Assembly: GCA_040390025.1 (NCBI GenBank)
Contig: JAZJZD010000007.1
Location: 1-64,000, forward strand
Length of the DNA stretch: 64,000 nt
Reading direction: 5' to 3'
Source of the DNA: JAVHYG01 sp040390025
GTDB lineage: Bacteria; Pseudomonadota; Gammaproteobacteria; Diplorickettsiales; Diplorickettsiaceae
Part shown: positions 43,508-52,299 of the stretch, piece by piece
Layout of the letters: the number at the start of each line of letters is the position of its first letter
How positions within the stretch are numbered: position 1 is the first letter of the stretch
The notes under the pieces: model-generated
Databases searched by the model: none
What the model was told of the DNA's origin: nothing
Seen by the model: only the letters and a program-made list of their open reading frames with translations
Position numbers and translations under genes: made by a program

Positions 43508-44409
43508 GATTTTAACTCCATAAACAAGCTTAATCTTGTAAGGGTATATCCAAATACAACCACACCCGCTTTGCAGTCTGCATTGGCTTTAAGCGCTAAG
43601 TTATAGTTTGTTGAAACCGGTTTTAGATTATCCACTCTTTTTTTTATTTTTTGATAGTATTTATTCGTAAATATCGGATTTTCAGTATTGTTGATATTTA
43701 AATAAATATTAAATTGGTAGTAGTCGTTAAGAGCAGGAATTTTCGTTTTTTCTTCCCACCACTCTTTAATTTCTACTGAACCTCCAACTGCTTTTAGTGC
43801 TTCCTTTATAGAGGCCTTTGTTCCTTTTTTTCTGTGAATTTTTACGCTATTGGCAATTAAATTGCGTTGACTTTTTGTATCTAATGCAGGATACCAATCA
43901 TCGACAGAAAATAACCAGGCTAACCAAGGAAGTATTTGTTTAGGTGTTTTTTCTATATCAAAGGGTGAAATGATAGCTTCAGCTAACTCGGATAATCGAG
44001 CTGTAGTTAATGCCAGCACCTTTTCAAAATCAGTTGCATTGCTGGGTAATAGATCAGTTTTTTTAGTAATAGGTTGAGTAATTGATTTTTCTGATCCAGC
44101 ACTCATATAGTTTACTATAAAGTGTGTGGCTTTTTCCGGTCTCAATACTAATCCTTTTACAAGGCCCGGGGTTTTATTATTTATCTCTTCCCATTTTTTG
44201 ATTAAATTTGTTTCATTTTGATTTGTGTTTTCTAACGGGATAATTTTTTCATCTGTTTGATAGCCCCATACTAAGTTTACATTTTTAATTACATGATTTT
44301 CTTTGATACAAAAAATTCTTAGATGGATGTCGAGATGGTTATTATTTTCAATGCCCTTTGAAAATAATTTGTTTTTTATTTTTATAATAATAAGCTTAAT
44401 TTCATCCAT
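43504..44409 (-). CDS. Baseplate wedge protein, P2 gpI-like
   Basis: A 301-residue protein with the tail protein I domain in its middle: LLPSNATDFEKVLALTTARL, TPKQILPWLAWLFSVDDWYP, and SVKIHRKKGTKASIKEALKA followed by VGGSVEIKEWW. The N-terminal ~125 residues are extra relative to P2 gpI. In P2, gpI connects the wedge to the fibre gpH, but no fibre gene is nearby. First gene of the cluster; no clear Shine-Dalgarno upstream of its ATG. Confidence 0.88.
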   Translation of the reverse strand: MDEIKLIIIKIKNKLFSKGIENNNHLDIHLRIFCIKENHVIKNVNLVWGYQTDEKIIPLENTNQNETNLIKKWEEINNKTPGLVKGLVLRPEKATHFIVNYMSAGSEKSITQPITKKTDLLPSNATDFEKVLALTTARLSELAEAIISPFDIEKTPKQILPWLAWLFSVDDWYPALDTKSQRNLIANSVKIHRKKGTKASIKEALKAVGGSVEIKEWWEEKTKIPALNDYYQFNIYLNINNTENPIFTNKYYQKIKKRVDNLKPVSTNYNLALKANADCKAGVVVFGYTLTRLSLFMELKS

Positions 44410-44635
44410 GAGGAGCAGGCCTAATTTTTAAAATTTTATTATTGTTATAGTATCAAATGAAAATTGTTTTATAACTTTTTTATTGACAAGATATGGATTT
44501 ATATATTCGATTTATTGATAAGTGATAATTTTTAGCATTTAATTGAGATTAGCCAGGGCGTTTCGCAAATTGAACTAAAGGGAAGTAGTGGAAATATATA
44601 AATGACGGTGTGTTGTTATGTAATGCATACTTGCT
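44410..44635 (-). promoter_or_regulatory. Upstream region of the contractile-system operon
   Basis: 226 AT-rich bases between the tenA stop and gpI. All injection-system genes read away from here on the minus strand with tiny gaps or overlaps, so the operon promoter probably lies here. TTGTCA near 44492-44487 and TATAAAA about ten bases on are seen, but their spacing is poor. No regulator-binding palindrome was recognised. Confidence 0.3.
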
Positions 44636-45289
44636 TTAAATAAACCACTTTTCTAAGGTATAAGCACCTTGCCAAAATCTATATTCTAGTTGGGTGGCAC
44701 GCTTAAACGCAGCAATCATATTTTTTTTGCTTTGAAGAGAGGCGATGTTACCTAATTCATTGAGCGTCCTAATAGCGAGGTTGACTGATTCGTTAAATTC
44801 AGGATTTGAATATAAATCAATCCATTCCTGATAAGGATTATTAGCTATTTTTTTGGCTAAAGCCCGTTTGCCAACTTGTTGATAAACCCAAAAGCAGGGT
44901 AGTAAGCTGGCAATTGCTTCTTCAACCGGTGCAGCATTTGCCATTCTTAATAAATAATTGGTATACATGAAACAAAAAGGGCTTTGTTCGCATTTTAAAT
45001 TATCTGGAATAGTATACTTTTTTAAAGTATTAAAATGCAGTTCGCGTTCGGCTTTTATCGCATTCATGGCAAATTGTATGAAAAGCTCAGTTTGGTGATC
45101 ATGAGGCATTCTACTGGCTGTCATAGCTAAAGCTTTGGAAAACTCAGCAAGATAAAGGGCATCTTGTGCAAGATAAAAAGTAAATTTTTCAAGTGCGAGT
45201 GAACCGTCTGCTAATTCTCGATTAAAAGGGAGATCATAAATTTTGGGCATGAGATCAATAACGGCGTCACGCATTTCATTAAATAACAT
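44636..45289 (-). CDS. tenA: Aminopyrimidine aminohydrolase / thiaminase II
   Basis: A 217-residue TenA family enzyme that recovers hydroxymethylpyrimidine from degraded thiamine. Catalytic residues match B. subtilis TenA: Asp43 (AQDALYL), Cys132 (LLPCFWVY) and Glu202 (QLEYRFW). It overlaps thiD by one base and is last in the thi operon, consistent with salvage. Confidence 0.9.
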   Translation of the reverse strand: MLFNEMRDAVIDLMPKIYDLPFNRELADGSLALEKFTFYLAQDALYLAEFSKALAMTASRMPHDHQTELFIQFAMNAIKAERELHFNTLKKYTIPDNLKCEQSPFCFMYTNYLLRMANAAPVEEAIASLLPCFWVYQQVGKRALAKKIANNPYQEWIDLYSNPEFNESVNLAIRTLNELGNIASLQSKKNMIAAFKRATQLEYRFWQGAYTLEKWFI

Positions 45290-46143
45290 TAGGTTGTGCC
45301 TTTTTTAAATAGAGTATTCGCGATTGTGGGCAGATAATAAAAGTGATTGACCGGTCCGCTTCCTTTGCCTATTTTGAGTTCTTTCCCTGCATTGATAGCC
45401 TGATAGAGATAAGCTTTTGCTTTTGCAATCGCCTCGTTTAACACATAGCCTTGTGCGAGATAAGAGGCAATGGCTGATGACAAGGTACAGCCAGTTCCAT
45501 GCGTATGTGGCGTATTGATGCGTGGACTATTAAAAAAAATAAATTTCTTTTGTTCACGATCATAAAGAATATCAGGTGAATCGGGATGATCTTTTAAATG
45601 ACCGCCTTTAATTAATACGGAAATGTTATAGGTTTTTGCTAGTGTTATGGCAGCGGATTTCATTTGTTCTGGATCCATTATTTTTATATCGAGTAGCATT
45701 TCAGCTTCAGGAATATTCGGTGTTATCAGTGTTGCTAATGGAAATAAATCTTTTTTAAGTTTATTAATTGCATCTGGTTTTAAAAGCGAATCACCGCTTT
45801 GTGCTGCCATTACTGGGTCTAATACAATATAAGGCGGTTGATATTTTTTTAAGTTGTTCGCAACTAAAAGGATAATTTCTTCGCTATATAGCATACCGAG
45901 TTTGACGGCAGAAAACTGTAAATCTGTGAATACCGAGTCGATTTGTTGCTGTATAAAGGTGAGTGGAATTTCTTGAATGGCTTGCACACCTTGCGTGTTT
46001 TGCGCTACTAAAATAGTAGTTACAGAAGCAGCATAACATCCCGTTGCTGAAATGGTTTTGATGTCGGCTTGTATTCCAGCACCACCGGATGGGTCTGTTC
46101 CGGCAATGCTAAGTACAATGGGTAAAGTGATATTATTTAGCAT
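45289..46143 (-). CDS. thiD: Hydroxymethylpyrimidine/phosphomethylpyrimidine kinase
   Basis: Phosphorylates HMP and HMP-P. The N-terminal SIAGTDPSGGAGIQADIKT is diagnostic, with the C-terminal THGTGCTLSSAIASYLAQG anion-hole/Asp region of the ribokinase-like fold (here Cys-Thr-Leu-Ser after HGTG). 284 residues. Overlaps thiE by 11 bases. Confidence 0.94.
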   Translation of the reverse strand: MLNNITLPIVLSIAGTDPSGGAGIQADIKTISATGCYAASVTTILVAQNTQGVQAIQEIPLTFIQQQIDSVFTDLQFSAVKLGMLYSEEIILLVANNLKKYQPPYIVLDPVMAAQSGDSLLKPDAINKLKKDLFPLATLITPNIPEAEMLLDIKIMDPEQMKSAAITLAKTYNISVLIKGGHLKDHPDSPDILYDREQKKFIFFNSPRINTPHTHGTGCTLSSAIASYLAQGYVLNEAIAKAKAYLYQAINAGKELKIGKGSGPVNHFYYLPTIANTLFKKGTT

Positions 46144-46774
46144 AAGAATGGAATTGAGAGAGGGTTTGTGATAATTTTTTGGTGGCTTTTTTAGGTGCCG
46201 TAGCAGAAAAAATACCCGCTGCTAAAGCAATGCCTGAAATTTCTTTAGCAAGTACAGAATTAATATTGGTTTGATTAATTCCTCCAATAGCGACAACCGG
46301 TTTAGAAAGAATAGAAGTTATTTTTTTTAGGTTGGCTAAACCAATAGATGGGCTTGCATCCGATTTGGTCGACGTTGCAAAGACGGGACCTACGCCGAAA
46401 TAGTCGCAATCGAATGTTTTACACTGTTCTGCTTGTTGGATATTTTCAATAGAAAGTCCAATAATTTTTTTATAACCGAGTTGTTGGCGTACCCACGCAT
46501 AGGGGCGATCCTTTTGACCGATATGTACGCCATCAGCGTCGATAGCTTTGGCGATTTCAATATGGTCATTAATAATTAATGGAATATTTCTTGGTTGTAG
46601 CAAGGAAAGAAGCTGTTTTGCTACTAATAGTACTTCTTCTAAAGAATGTTTTTTCATTCTAAGTTGCACGCAAGTAATACCTTCATCAATGATTTCTTGG
46701 ATGGCGTTAATGAGTGACTTTGGATGGCAAGCGTTAGCGTCTGCAATAAGATAAAGGGAGTAATCTATTAGCAT
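46133..46774 (-). CDS. thiE: Thiamine-phosphate synthase
   Basis: Joins HMP-PP and THZ-P to thiamine phosphate. A 213-residue TIM barrel with VQLRMKKHSLEE (diphosphate-binding Arg/Lys), IINDHIEIAKAIDADGVHIG followed by QKD, and the phosphate loop VVAIGGIN. Overlaps thiM by 7 bases. Confidence 0.93.
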   Translation of the reverse strand: MLIDYSLYLIADANACHPKSLINAIQEIIDEGITCVQLRMKKHSLEEVLLVAKQLLSLLQPRNIPLIINDHIEIAKAIDADGVHIGQKDRPYAWVRQQLGYKKIIGLSIENIQQAEQCKTFDCDYFGVGPVFATSTKSDASPSIGLANLKKITSILSKPVVAIGGINQTNINSVLAKEISGIALAAGIFSATAPKKATKKLSQTLSQFHSYAK

Positions 46775-47619
46775 AAGGCAAGTGGTGATTTGGAAGCAAA
46801 AGGCTCTAGGTCAGTTTGTTTTAAAGAATAGAGCGTATCTAATAACTGTGTATAAAAGCTTCCTGGTCCCTGTGCTTTTTTTGCCGCTAATTCACCCGCC
46901 ATGCCAAATAATGCCATGGCATGGTTGGAGGCTAAAAATGGATCAGGATTTACCGTTAAAAAGCTGGCGATAATAGCTGTGAGTGAGCATCCCATGCCAA
47001 CGACTTTAGTAAAGAGTGGTGTTCCGAAATCGAGCATGGCATGCTGATTTTTAGTGACAATGAAATCAGTTTTTCCACTGACAACTACAGCACATTTATA
47101 TTTTTCTGCTATTAGCTTGGCGGCTTCTAACGCATCATGACTTGCTTGTGTTGAATCGACACCTTTTGTTTTTATAGTAGGATCAAGTAGCGCCATAATT
47201 TCAGATGCATTGCCACGAACAAGCGTTACACCACGTTCTAAAATTTTTTTTGCAGTTCTTGTTCTATAATGACTAGCGCCTGCGCCGACGGGATCAAGTA
47301 CAACAGGAGTTTTAAAGTCTAAGGCTATTTTTTGAGCTTTTGTCATAGCGCTAACCCAATGCTCATCAAGTGTGCCAATATTAAGCACTAAGGCATGAGA
47401 AAGATGCAAAATCTCAGTCAGTTCTTCTTCAGCGTGCGCCATAAGGGGTGATGCACCGAGTGCTAACAGCAAGTTAGCTGTTATCGGCATGACGACTAAG
47501 TTAGTTATATTATGTATAACGGGATTGGTTTGTCGGATTCGATCTAAGTCTTGGAATAGCGCTTTTAGATCAATTTTAAATGAACTGTCCAGCTTACTGG
47601 GGCAGAGTTTTATTTTCAT
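46768..47619 (-). CDS. thiM: Hydroxyethylthiazole kinase
   Basis: Phosphorylates salvaged thiazole. The 283-residue sequence has VIHNITNLVVMPITANLLLA, LGASPLMAHAEEE and VVLDPVGAGAS, all typical of ThiM, and a GMGCSLTAIIASFL catalytic loop. The start codon lies two bases beyond the riboswitch, whose 3' strand contains its Shine-Dalgarno. Confidence 0.94.
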   Translation of the reverse strand: MKIKLCPSKLDSSFKIDLKALFQDLDRIRQTNPVIHNITNLVVMPITANLLLALGASPLMAHAEEELTEILHLSHALVLNIGTLDEHWVSAMTKAQKIALDFKTPVVLDPVGAGASHYRTRTAKKILERGVTLVRGNASEIMALLDPTIKTKGVDSTQASHDALEAAKLIAEKYKCAVVVSGKTDFIVTKNQHAMLDFGTPLFTKVVGMGCSLTAIIASFLTVNPDPFLASNHAMALFGMAGELAAKKAQGPGSFYTQLLDTLYSLKQTDLEPFASKSPLALC

Positions 47620-47620
47620 T

Positions 47621-47706
47621 GTGCAACTTCCTACGCAGGTTTTAACCTGATCAGGTTGGAGGGTTAAATGCTATGCATTCTCTCAGCCCTTGATTTAGAG
47701 CACCCC
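47621..47706 (-). ncRNA. TPP riboswitch (thi box)
   Basis: On the minus strand the element runs GGGGTGCTC, then CTGAGAGAATGC, ACCCTCCAACCTGATCAGG and TTAAAACCTGCGTAGGAAG, matching the conserved thi-box cores (CUGAGA and ACCUGAU...GCGUAGGgA). The AGGAAG ribosome-binding site of thiM, 8 bases before its ATG, is inside the last conserved block, so TPP binding should block translation of the salvage operon. Confidence 0.95.
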
Positions 47707-47886
47707 TGTTGTTTGAGGGCCTATTAAACAATATTGGTGTACTATATTCAAGCCGAATTTATAAAAATCTAACCCTGGTTGCACATGAAAAAGGTAAGGT
47801 GGCGTTTTCTGTTGTAAATGGTATATCTTTAGCTCTCCCCTAGCTTACAGCTTACAAGAATTAAGATAACTGCTATATTTACCTTT

Positions 47887-48435
47887 ATGGAAATTGATCA
47901 ACTTAAAACCATTTTAGAAGCCGCTATTCTGGCTGCGGGTGAACCTGTGAGCTTGGAACGTTTATCGAGCTTATTCCCAGAAGGTGAAAGACCTTCAAAA
48001 CCTTCACTGAAGCAGGCTTTGGCAGCGCTGGAGTCAGATTACTTGCTGCGTGGAATTCGATTACAACAAGTAGCCAGCGGTTATAGCTTCCATACATCGG
48101 CTGAACTTGGTGGCTGGATAAAGGGACTTTGGCCTGAAAAAAGACCTCGGTATACACGTGCCTTTTTAGAAACATTAGCTATTATTGCGTATAAACAACC
48201 TGTTACCCGTGGTGATATCGAGGCGATTCGTGGTGTTGCCGTGAGTCCTAATATTATAAAGGCGCTACTCGATCAAGAGTGGATTGAATCGGTAGGGCAA
48301 CGAGAAGTACCAGGCCGGCCCAATCTGTATGCTACCACTAAGCAGTTTTTAGACCATTTTAATTTACAGGGCTTAGAAGCCTTACCATTATTACCTCCTA
48401 TTACTTCTTCTGTTACGACGAAAGAAGTTCAGTAG
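47887..48435 (+). CDS. scpB: Segregation and condensation protein B
   Basis: Kleisin-associated winged-helix protein of the SMC-ScpAB condensin. A 182-residue protein with EAAILAAGEPVSLERLSSLF, RYTRAFLETLAIIAYKQPVT followed by RGDIEAIRGV, and REVPGRPNLYATTKQFLDHF. No scpA in the window. Followed 41 bases later by rluB, a common pairing. Confidence 0.93.
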   Translation: MEIDQLKTILEAAILAAGEPVSLERLSSLFPEGERPSKPSLKQALAALESDYLLRGIRLQQVASGYSFHTSAELGGWIKGLWPEKRPRYTRAFLETLAIIAYKQPVTRGDIEAIRGVAVSPNIIKALLDQEWIESVGQREVPGRPNLYATTKQFLDHFNLQGLEALPLLPPITSSVTTKEVQ

Positions 48436-48476
48436 TCTGAACATAGCGATAGCATTTAAGAGATAATTTAAAAAAT

Positions 48477-49217
48477 ATGACTGAAAAATTACAAAAAGTA
48501 TTGGCAAATCTGGGTTTAGGCTCGCGGCGTGAGATAGAGCGGTGGATCCAGCAAGGTCGTGTAAGTATTAATACGGAGGTAGCTAAGCTCGGTGACAGAA
48601 TTAATCGCAATGCAAAAGTTTTTATTGATGGTAAGCCGATTAAACTGCAAACAACTCTACCCTTTAAACGACGTGTATTGATTTATCATAAACCGGAAGG
48701 TGAAGTGTGTACGCGTACTGATCCGGAAAATAGACCGACTGTTTTTTCGCAATTGCCACCTTTAAAGGATGGACGTTGGATTATGATCGGCCGTTTAGAT
48801 ATTACTACGTTAGGATTATTAATATTTACCAACGATGGTGAATTAGCGCATCGTTTGTCGCATCCTTCTTATGAAATAGAAAGAGAATATGCGGTGCGTG
48901 TTTTAGGTGAAGTAGATGCGAATACGCTAAAATGTTTAAAGAAGGGGGTTAGATTAGAAGATGGGATGGCAGCTTTTACGCGTATTGAGGAGCGAGGCGG
49001 AGAAAGGGCGAATCGCTGGTATCATGTCGTTTTAAAAGAAGGTCGTAATCGAGAAGTGCGGCGTTTATGGGAGTCGCAAGGTGTTCAAGTCAGTCGTTTG
49101 ATACGTATTCGATTTGGGGATATTTCTTTACCGGCTGATCTGCGACGAGGTCAATGGCGTGAACTTAGTGTGCCTGAAATTCAGCAGTTAGTAACTTTTG
49201 TTGGATTGAACGATTGA
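48477..49217 (+). CDS. rluB: 23S rRNA pseudouridine synthase B
   Basis: Modifies U2605 of 23S rRNA in E. coli. The N-terminal S4 domain is EKLQKVLANLGLGSRREIER. The RsuA/RluB catalytic motif GRLDITTLGLLIFTNDGEL carries Asp108. KPEGEVCTRTDPENRPTVFS separates RluB from RluE/F. 246 residues. Confidence 0.93.
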   Translation: MTEKLQKVLANLGLGSRREIERWIQQGRVSINTEVAKLGDRINRNAKVFIDGKPIKLQTTLPFKRRVLIYHKPEGEVCTRTDPENRPTVFSQLPPLKDGRWIMIGRLDITTLGLLIFTNDGELAHRLSHPSYEIEREYAVRVLGEVDANTLKCLKKGVRLEDGMAAFTRIEERGGERANRWYHVVLKEGRNREVRRLWESQGVQVSRLIRIRFGDISLPADLRRGQWRELSVPEIQQLVTFVGLND

Positions 49218-49313
49218 AGATAATATCCCTATTTTTTTTAATGAGATTATACGTTATAATTTCATTAGAAATAAAAATATCTAATTAGCGTTAAAATTAA
49301 GGATAATAAAATT

Positions 49314-49631
49314 ATGGTAAGCACAGTATTAGATACATTTTCCTATGTTAAAGCACTAGAAACAGCGGGTATGCCTATTAAGCAAGCAGAAGTTCAGGCG
49401 GGTCTTATTTCTAAAGTTTTTCAGGATACTATTTCTACTCAACAAACTATGCGTGAAGCTGAATCTAAAATTGAAATTAAATTAAAAGAAATTGAAATTA
49501 AATTAAAAAATTTAGAATTAAAAATAGAAAAAGTTAAAGGCGCGTTGAATACTCAAATAGCTAAATGGGTGCTAACTACGGCTACGGCGCAAACAGGAAT
49601 CTTAATTTTCTGTATACGGTTTTTGCACTAA
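49314..49631 (+). CDS. Small coiled-coil protein with C-terminal membrane anchor (CCDC90/DUF1640-like)
   Basis: A 105-residue protein. The N-terminus (DTFSYVKALETAGMPIKQAE followed by VQAGLISKVFQD) recalls DUF1640/CCDC90-type proteins. A repetitive coiled coil follows (KIEIKLKEIEIKLKNLELKI), then a C-terminal hydrophobic helix (TATAQTGILIFCIRFLH). The coding repeat arises from the direct DNA repeat GAAATTAAATTAAAA. Role unknown; similar short genes are common in Coxiellaceae-type genomes. Confidence 0.65.
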   Translation: MVSTVLDTFSYVKALETAGMPIKQAEVQAGLISKVFQDTISTQQTMREAESKIEIKLKEIEIKLKNLELKIEKVKGALNTQIAKWVLTTATAQTGILIFCIRFLH

Positions 49632-49730
49632 CCCCTGCCTACGATAGGCATTCTACTATTTGTATTTTTTTTGAATTTAAGCGTATAATTCCCCCGTTTT
49701 TCAACCCTATCATTTAAGGCTTATACTTTT

Positions 49731-50105
49731 GTGACTAATAAACGACCGGTTAATCTGAATTTATTGACCCTTCGATTCCCTATTACGGCAATTGCTTCCA
49801 TTTTGCACCGTGTTTCGGGTTTTATCTTGTTTTTACTTATTCCATTGTTCCTAGGATTGCTCGCTGTATCGCTTAAAAGCCCGGAGGGGTTTTTTATTGT
49901 TCATAGCAGCTTAATACATCCACTGACTAAATTCATTATTTTAGCTTTTTTATTTGCACTTTTTTATCATTTGCTTGCTGGTATTCGTCATCTTATTATG
50001 GATGCGGGCATTGGTGAAAATCTACTGCAGGCCCGTTTTAGTGCGGGCTTAGTCATGTGCTTGGCAATTGTATTGACAGCGCTCATGGGAATTTATTTAT
50101 GGTAA
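49731..50105 (+). CDS. sdhC: Succinate dehydrogenase cytochrome b556 subunit
   Basis: Membrane anchor of complex II. 124 residues from GTG 49731. RPVNLNLLTLRFPITAIASI leads into LHRVSGFILF (SdhC signature HRxSG), with three hydrophobic helices and the haem-binding His in FYHLLAGIRHLIMD. First of sdhCDAB; overlaps sdhD by 7 bases. Confidence 0.93.
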   Translation: MTNKRPVNLNLLTLRFPITAIASILHRVSGFILFLLIPLFLGLLAVSLKSPEGFFIVHSSLIHPLTKFIILAFLFALFYHLLAGIRHLIMDAGIGENLLQARFSAGLVMCLAIVLTALMGIYLW

Positions 50106-50455
50106 AAAAATTAACCAATGTTACGAGTCTAACAGGTAATGGTTTGCGTGATTGGCTGGTACAGCGTGTCACATCGTTGGTCATGTTAGTTTATATTGTT
50201 TTTCTTTTAACGTTTTTCATTACGCATACGGTAGTGGATTATGCTGTTTGGCATGGGTTATTTAGTCACGTAGGAATGCGTTTATTTAGTAGTTTATTTT
50301 TACTCAGTTTAATTTGGCATGCGTGGGTAGGAATGTGGACTATTGTAACTGACTATATCAAGCCATTTGTTTTGCGTTTAAGTGTACAACTATTAATAAT
50401 TATTGGGCTACTACTCTGTTTTATTTGGGGTTTAGCTATTTTTTGGGGTAATTAA
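50099..50455 (+). CDS. sdhD: Succinate dehydrogenase hydrophobic membrane anchor subunit
   Basis: 118 residues from ATG 50099. Three hydrophobic helices, with SLTGNGLRDWLVQRVTSLVM at the start and SLIWHAWVGMWTIVTDYIKP (haem/quinone site region) in the middle. Overlaps sdhC and ends 2 bases before sdhA. Confidence 0.92.
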   Translation: MVKKLTNVTSLTGNGLRDWLVQRVTSLVMLVYIVFLLTFFITHTVVDYAVWHGLFSHVGMRLFSSLFLLSLIWHAWVGMWTIVTDYIKPFVLRLSVQLLIIIGLLLCFIWGLAIFWGN

Positions 50456-50457
50456 TA

Positions 50458-52227
50458 ATGACAATACCCACTTATACATTTGATGCGGTAATAGTCGGTG
50501 CTGGTGGTGCGGGCATGCGTGCAGCATTGCAATTGGCTAATTCGGGTCAAAAAGTAGCGCTTATTTCTAAAGTGTTTCCTACCCGTTCGCATACTGTTTC
50601 AGCGCAAGGCGGTATTACCTGTGCTTTGGGTAACGCCCATGAAGATGACTGGCGTTGGCATATGTATGATACGGTAAAAGGTTCGGATTATTTAGGCGAT
50701 CAAGATTGTATTGAGTACATGTGTAAAACGGGTCCTGAGGCGGTTTATGAGTTAGAGCACATGGGACTCCCTTTTTCACGTATGGATTCAGGAAAGATTT
50801 ATCAGCGTCCTTTTGGTGGTCAATCGAAAAATTTTGGCGGTGATCAAGCGGCACGTACTTGTGCGGCAGCAGATAGAACAGGTCACGCTTTATTGCATAC
50901 ACTTTACCAACAGAATATAAAAGCAAAAACACATTTTTTTAATGAATGGTATGCCATTGATCTGGTTAAAACTAGCGAAGGACGTATTGCTGGTTTAACA
51001 GCTATGTCGATTGAAACGGGTGAAGTTGTTTTTTTTCATTCGCGCGCAACGATTTTAGCGACGGGCGGAGCAGGCCGAATTTTCCAGTCGACTACGAATG
51101 CACTGATTAATACCGGTGATGGTGTCGGTATGGCCTTACGCGCAGGTCTTCCTGTACAAGACATGGAGATGTGGCAATTCCATCCCACCGGTATTGCCGG
51201 TGCCGGTGTTTTAGTGACAGAAGGTTGCCGTGGTGAGGGTGGTTATTTAACTAATAAAAATGGCGAACGCTTTATGGAGCGTTATGCACCGCATGCTAAA
51301 GATTTAGCCTCGCGTGATGTAGTTGCGCGTGCGATGGCATTGGAGCTACGCGCGGGTAATGGCTTTGTGGATGCGAACGGTATTAATTATGTGAAGCTGA
51401 AGTTGGATCACTTAGGTGCGGATCTCATTAAGAAACGTTTACCCGGTATCCGTGAGCTGGCTATCACTTTTGCCCACGTGGATCCGATTACAACACCGAT
51501 TCCTGTGGTGCCAACGTGTCATTATATGATGGGTGGGTTACCGACTAATGTGCATGCGCAGGTACTGACGTTGGATAATCATGGCCACGACCAGGTAGTT
51601 GAAGGTTTATATGCAGCCGGTGAATGTGCCTGTGTTTCTGTGCATGGAGCCAATCGCTTAGGCGGCAATTCGCTATTAGATCTGGTTGTATTTGGACGCT
51701 CAGCGGGTTTGCATGTCGAACATTCATTACAACAGGATTTACCTTTACAGTCCGTTAGTCCAGATGATTTAGAAGGTGCACTAACTCGGCTGAATCGTTG
51801 GAACAATACGAAAAAAGGTGAGAGTGTCGTTGAGATTCGCCAAGCGATGCAAAAAAGCATGCAGGAGGATTTTGGTGTGTTTCGTACTGAAAAGTATATG
51901 CAAGAGGGTCTAGTAAAGCTCGCAGAATTAAGAGAACGTTTACAGCATGCGGCATTAACTGATGACAGCCAAGTCTTTAATACGGCTAGAGTGGAAGCCT
52001 TAGAGTTAGATAACTTAATGGAAGTGGCTTGTGCATCGGCTGTTTCTGCGTTAACACGTCAGGAAAGTCGCGGTGCTCATAGTCGGGAAGATTATCCTAA
52101 GCGCGATGATAAAAATTGGTTGAAGCATTTAATCTATTTTTCTAAAGATGCGCAGGTGGCGTTTAGATCGGTTAATATGAAACCACTTACTATGGCGCCT
52201 ATGGAATTAAAAGAAAGAACTTACTAG
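50458..52227 (+). CDS. sdhA: Succinate dehydrogenase flavoprotein subunit
   Basis: 589 residues. FAD dinucleotide motif VIVGAGGAGMRAAL, covalent FAD His45 in RSHTVSAQGGI, and active-site blocks MWQFHPTGIAGAG and HGANRLGGNSLLDLVVFGR. Oxidises succinate to fumarate. Confidence 0.97.
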   Translation: MTIPTYTFDAVIVGAGGAGMRAALQLANSGQKVALISKVFPTRSHTVSAQGGITCALGNAHEDDWRWHMYDTVKGSDYLGDQDCIEYMCKTGPEAVYELEHMGLPFSRMDSGKIYQRPFGGQSKNFGGDQAARTCAAADRTGHALLHTLYQQNIKAKTHFFNEWYAIDLVKTSEGRIAGLTAMSIETGEVVFFHSRATILATGGAGRIFQSTTNALINTGDGVGMALRAGLPVQDMEMWQFHPTGIAGAGVLVTEGCRGEGGYLTNKNGERFMERYAPHAKDLASRDVVARAMALELRAGNGFVDANGINYVKLKLDHLGADLIKKRLPGIRELAITFAHVDPITTPIPVVPTCHYMMGGLPTNVHAQVLTLDNHGHDQVVEGLYAAGECACVSVHGANRLGGNSLLDLVVFGRSAGLHVEHSLQQDLPLQSVSPDDLEGALTRLNRWNNTKKGESVVEIRQAMQKSMQEDFGVFRTEKYMQEGLVKLAELRERLQHAALTDDSQVFNTARVEALELDNLMEVACASAVSALTRQESRGAHSREDYPKRDDKNWLKHLIYFSKDAQVAFRSVNMKPLTMAPMELKERTY

Positions 52228-52299
52228 CGTAGCCATCGTCTTTTTTGTGCAAAATACTTGGTTCTGCGAAATTATTAATTAGAGAAACTTATTTAAATC

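Noticed and set aside
31584..44546. Ordinary P2-like prophage
   Set aside because: No head, packaging, integrase, replication, repressor or lysis genes, no att sites, and an AAA+ ATPase typical of injection systems is present.
31584..44546. Type VI secretion system
   Set aside because: No TssB/TssC two-part sheath, no TssJLM membrane complex and no ClpV; the sheath and hub are P2-like.
49480..49515. Short direct repeats as a CRISPR or VNTR locus
   Set aside because: The repeats are two copies of a coding heptad-like segment within the coiled-coil gene; no spacers.
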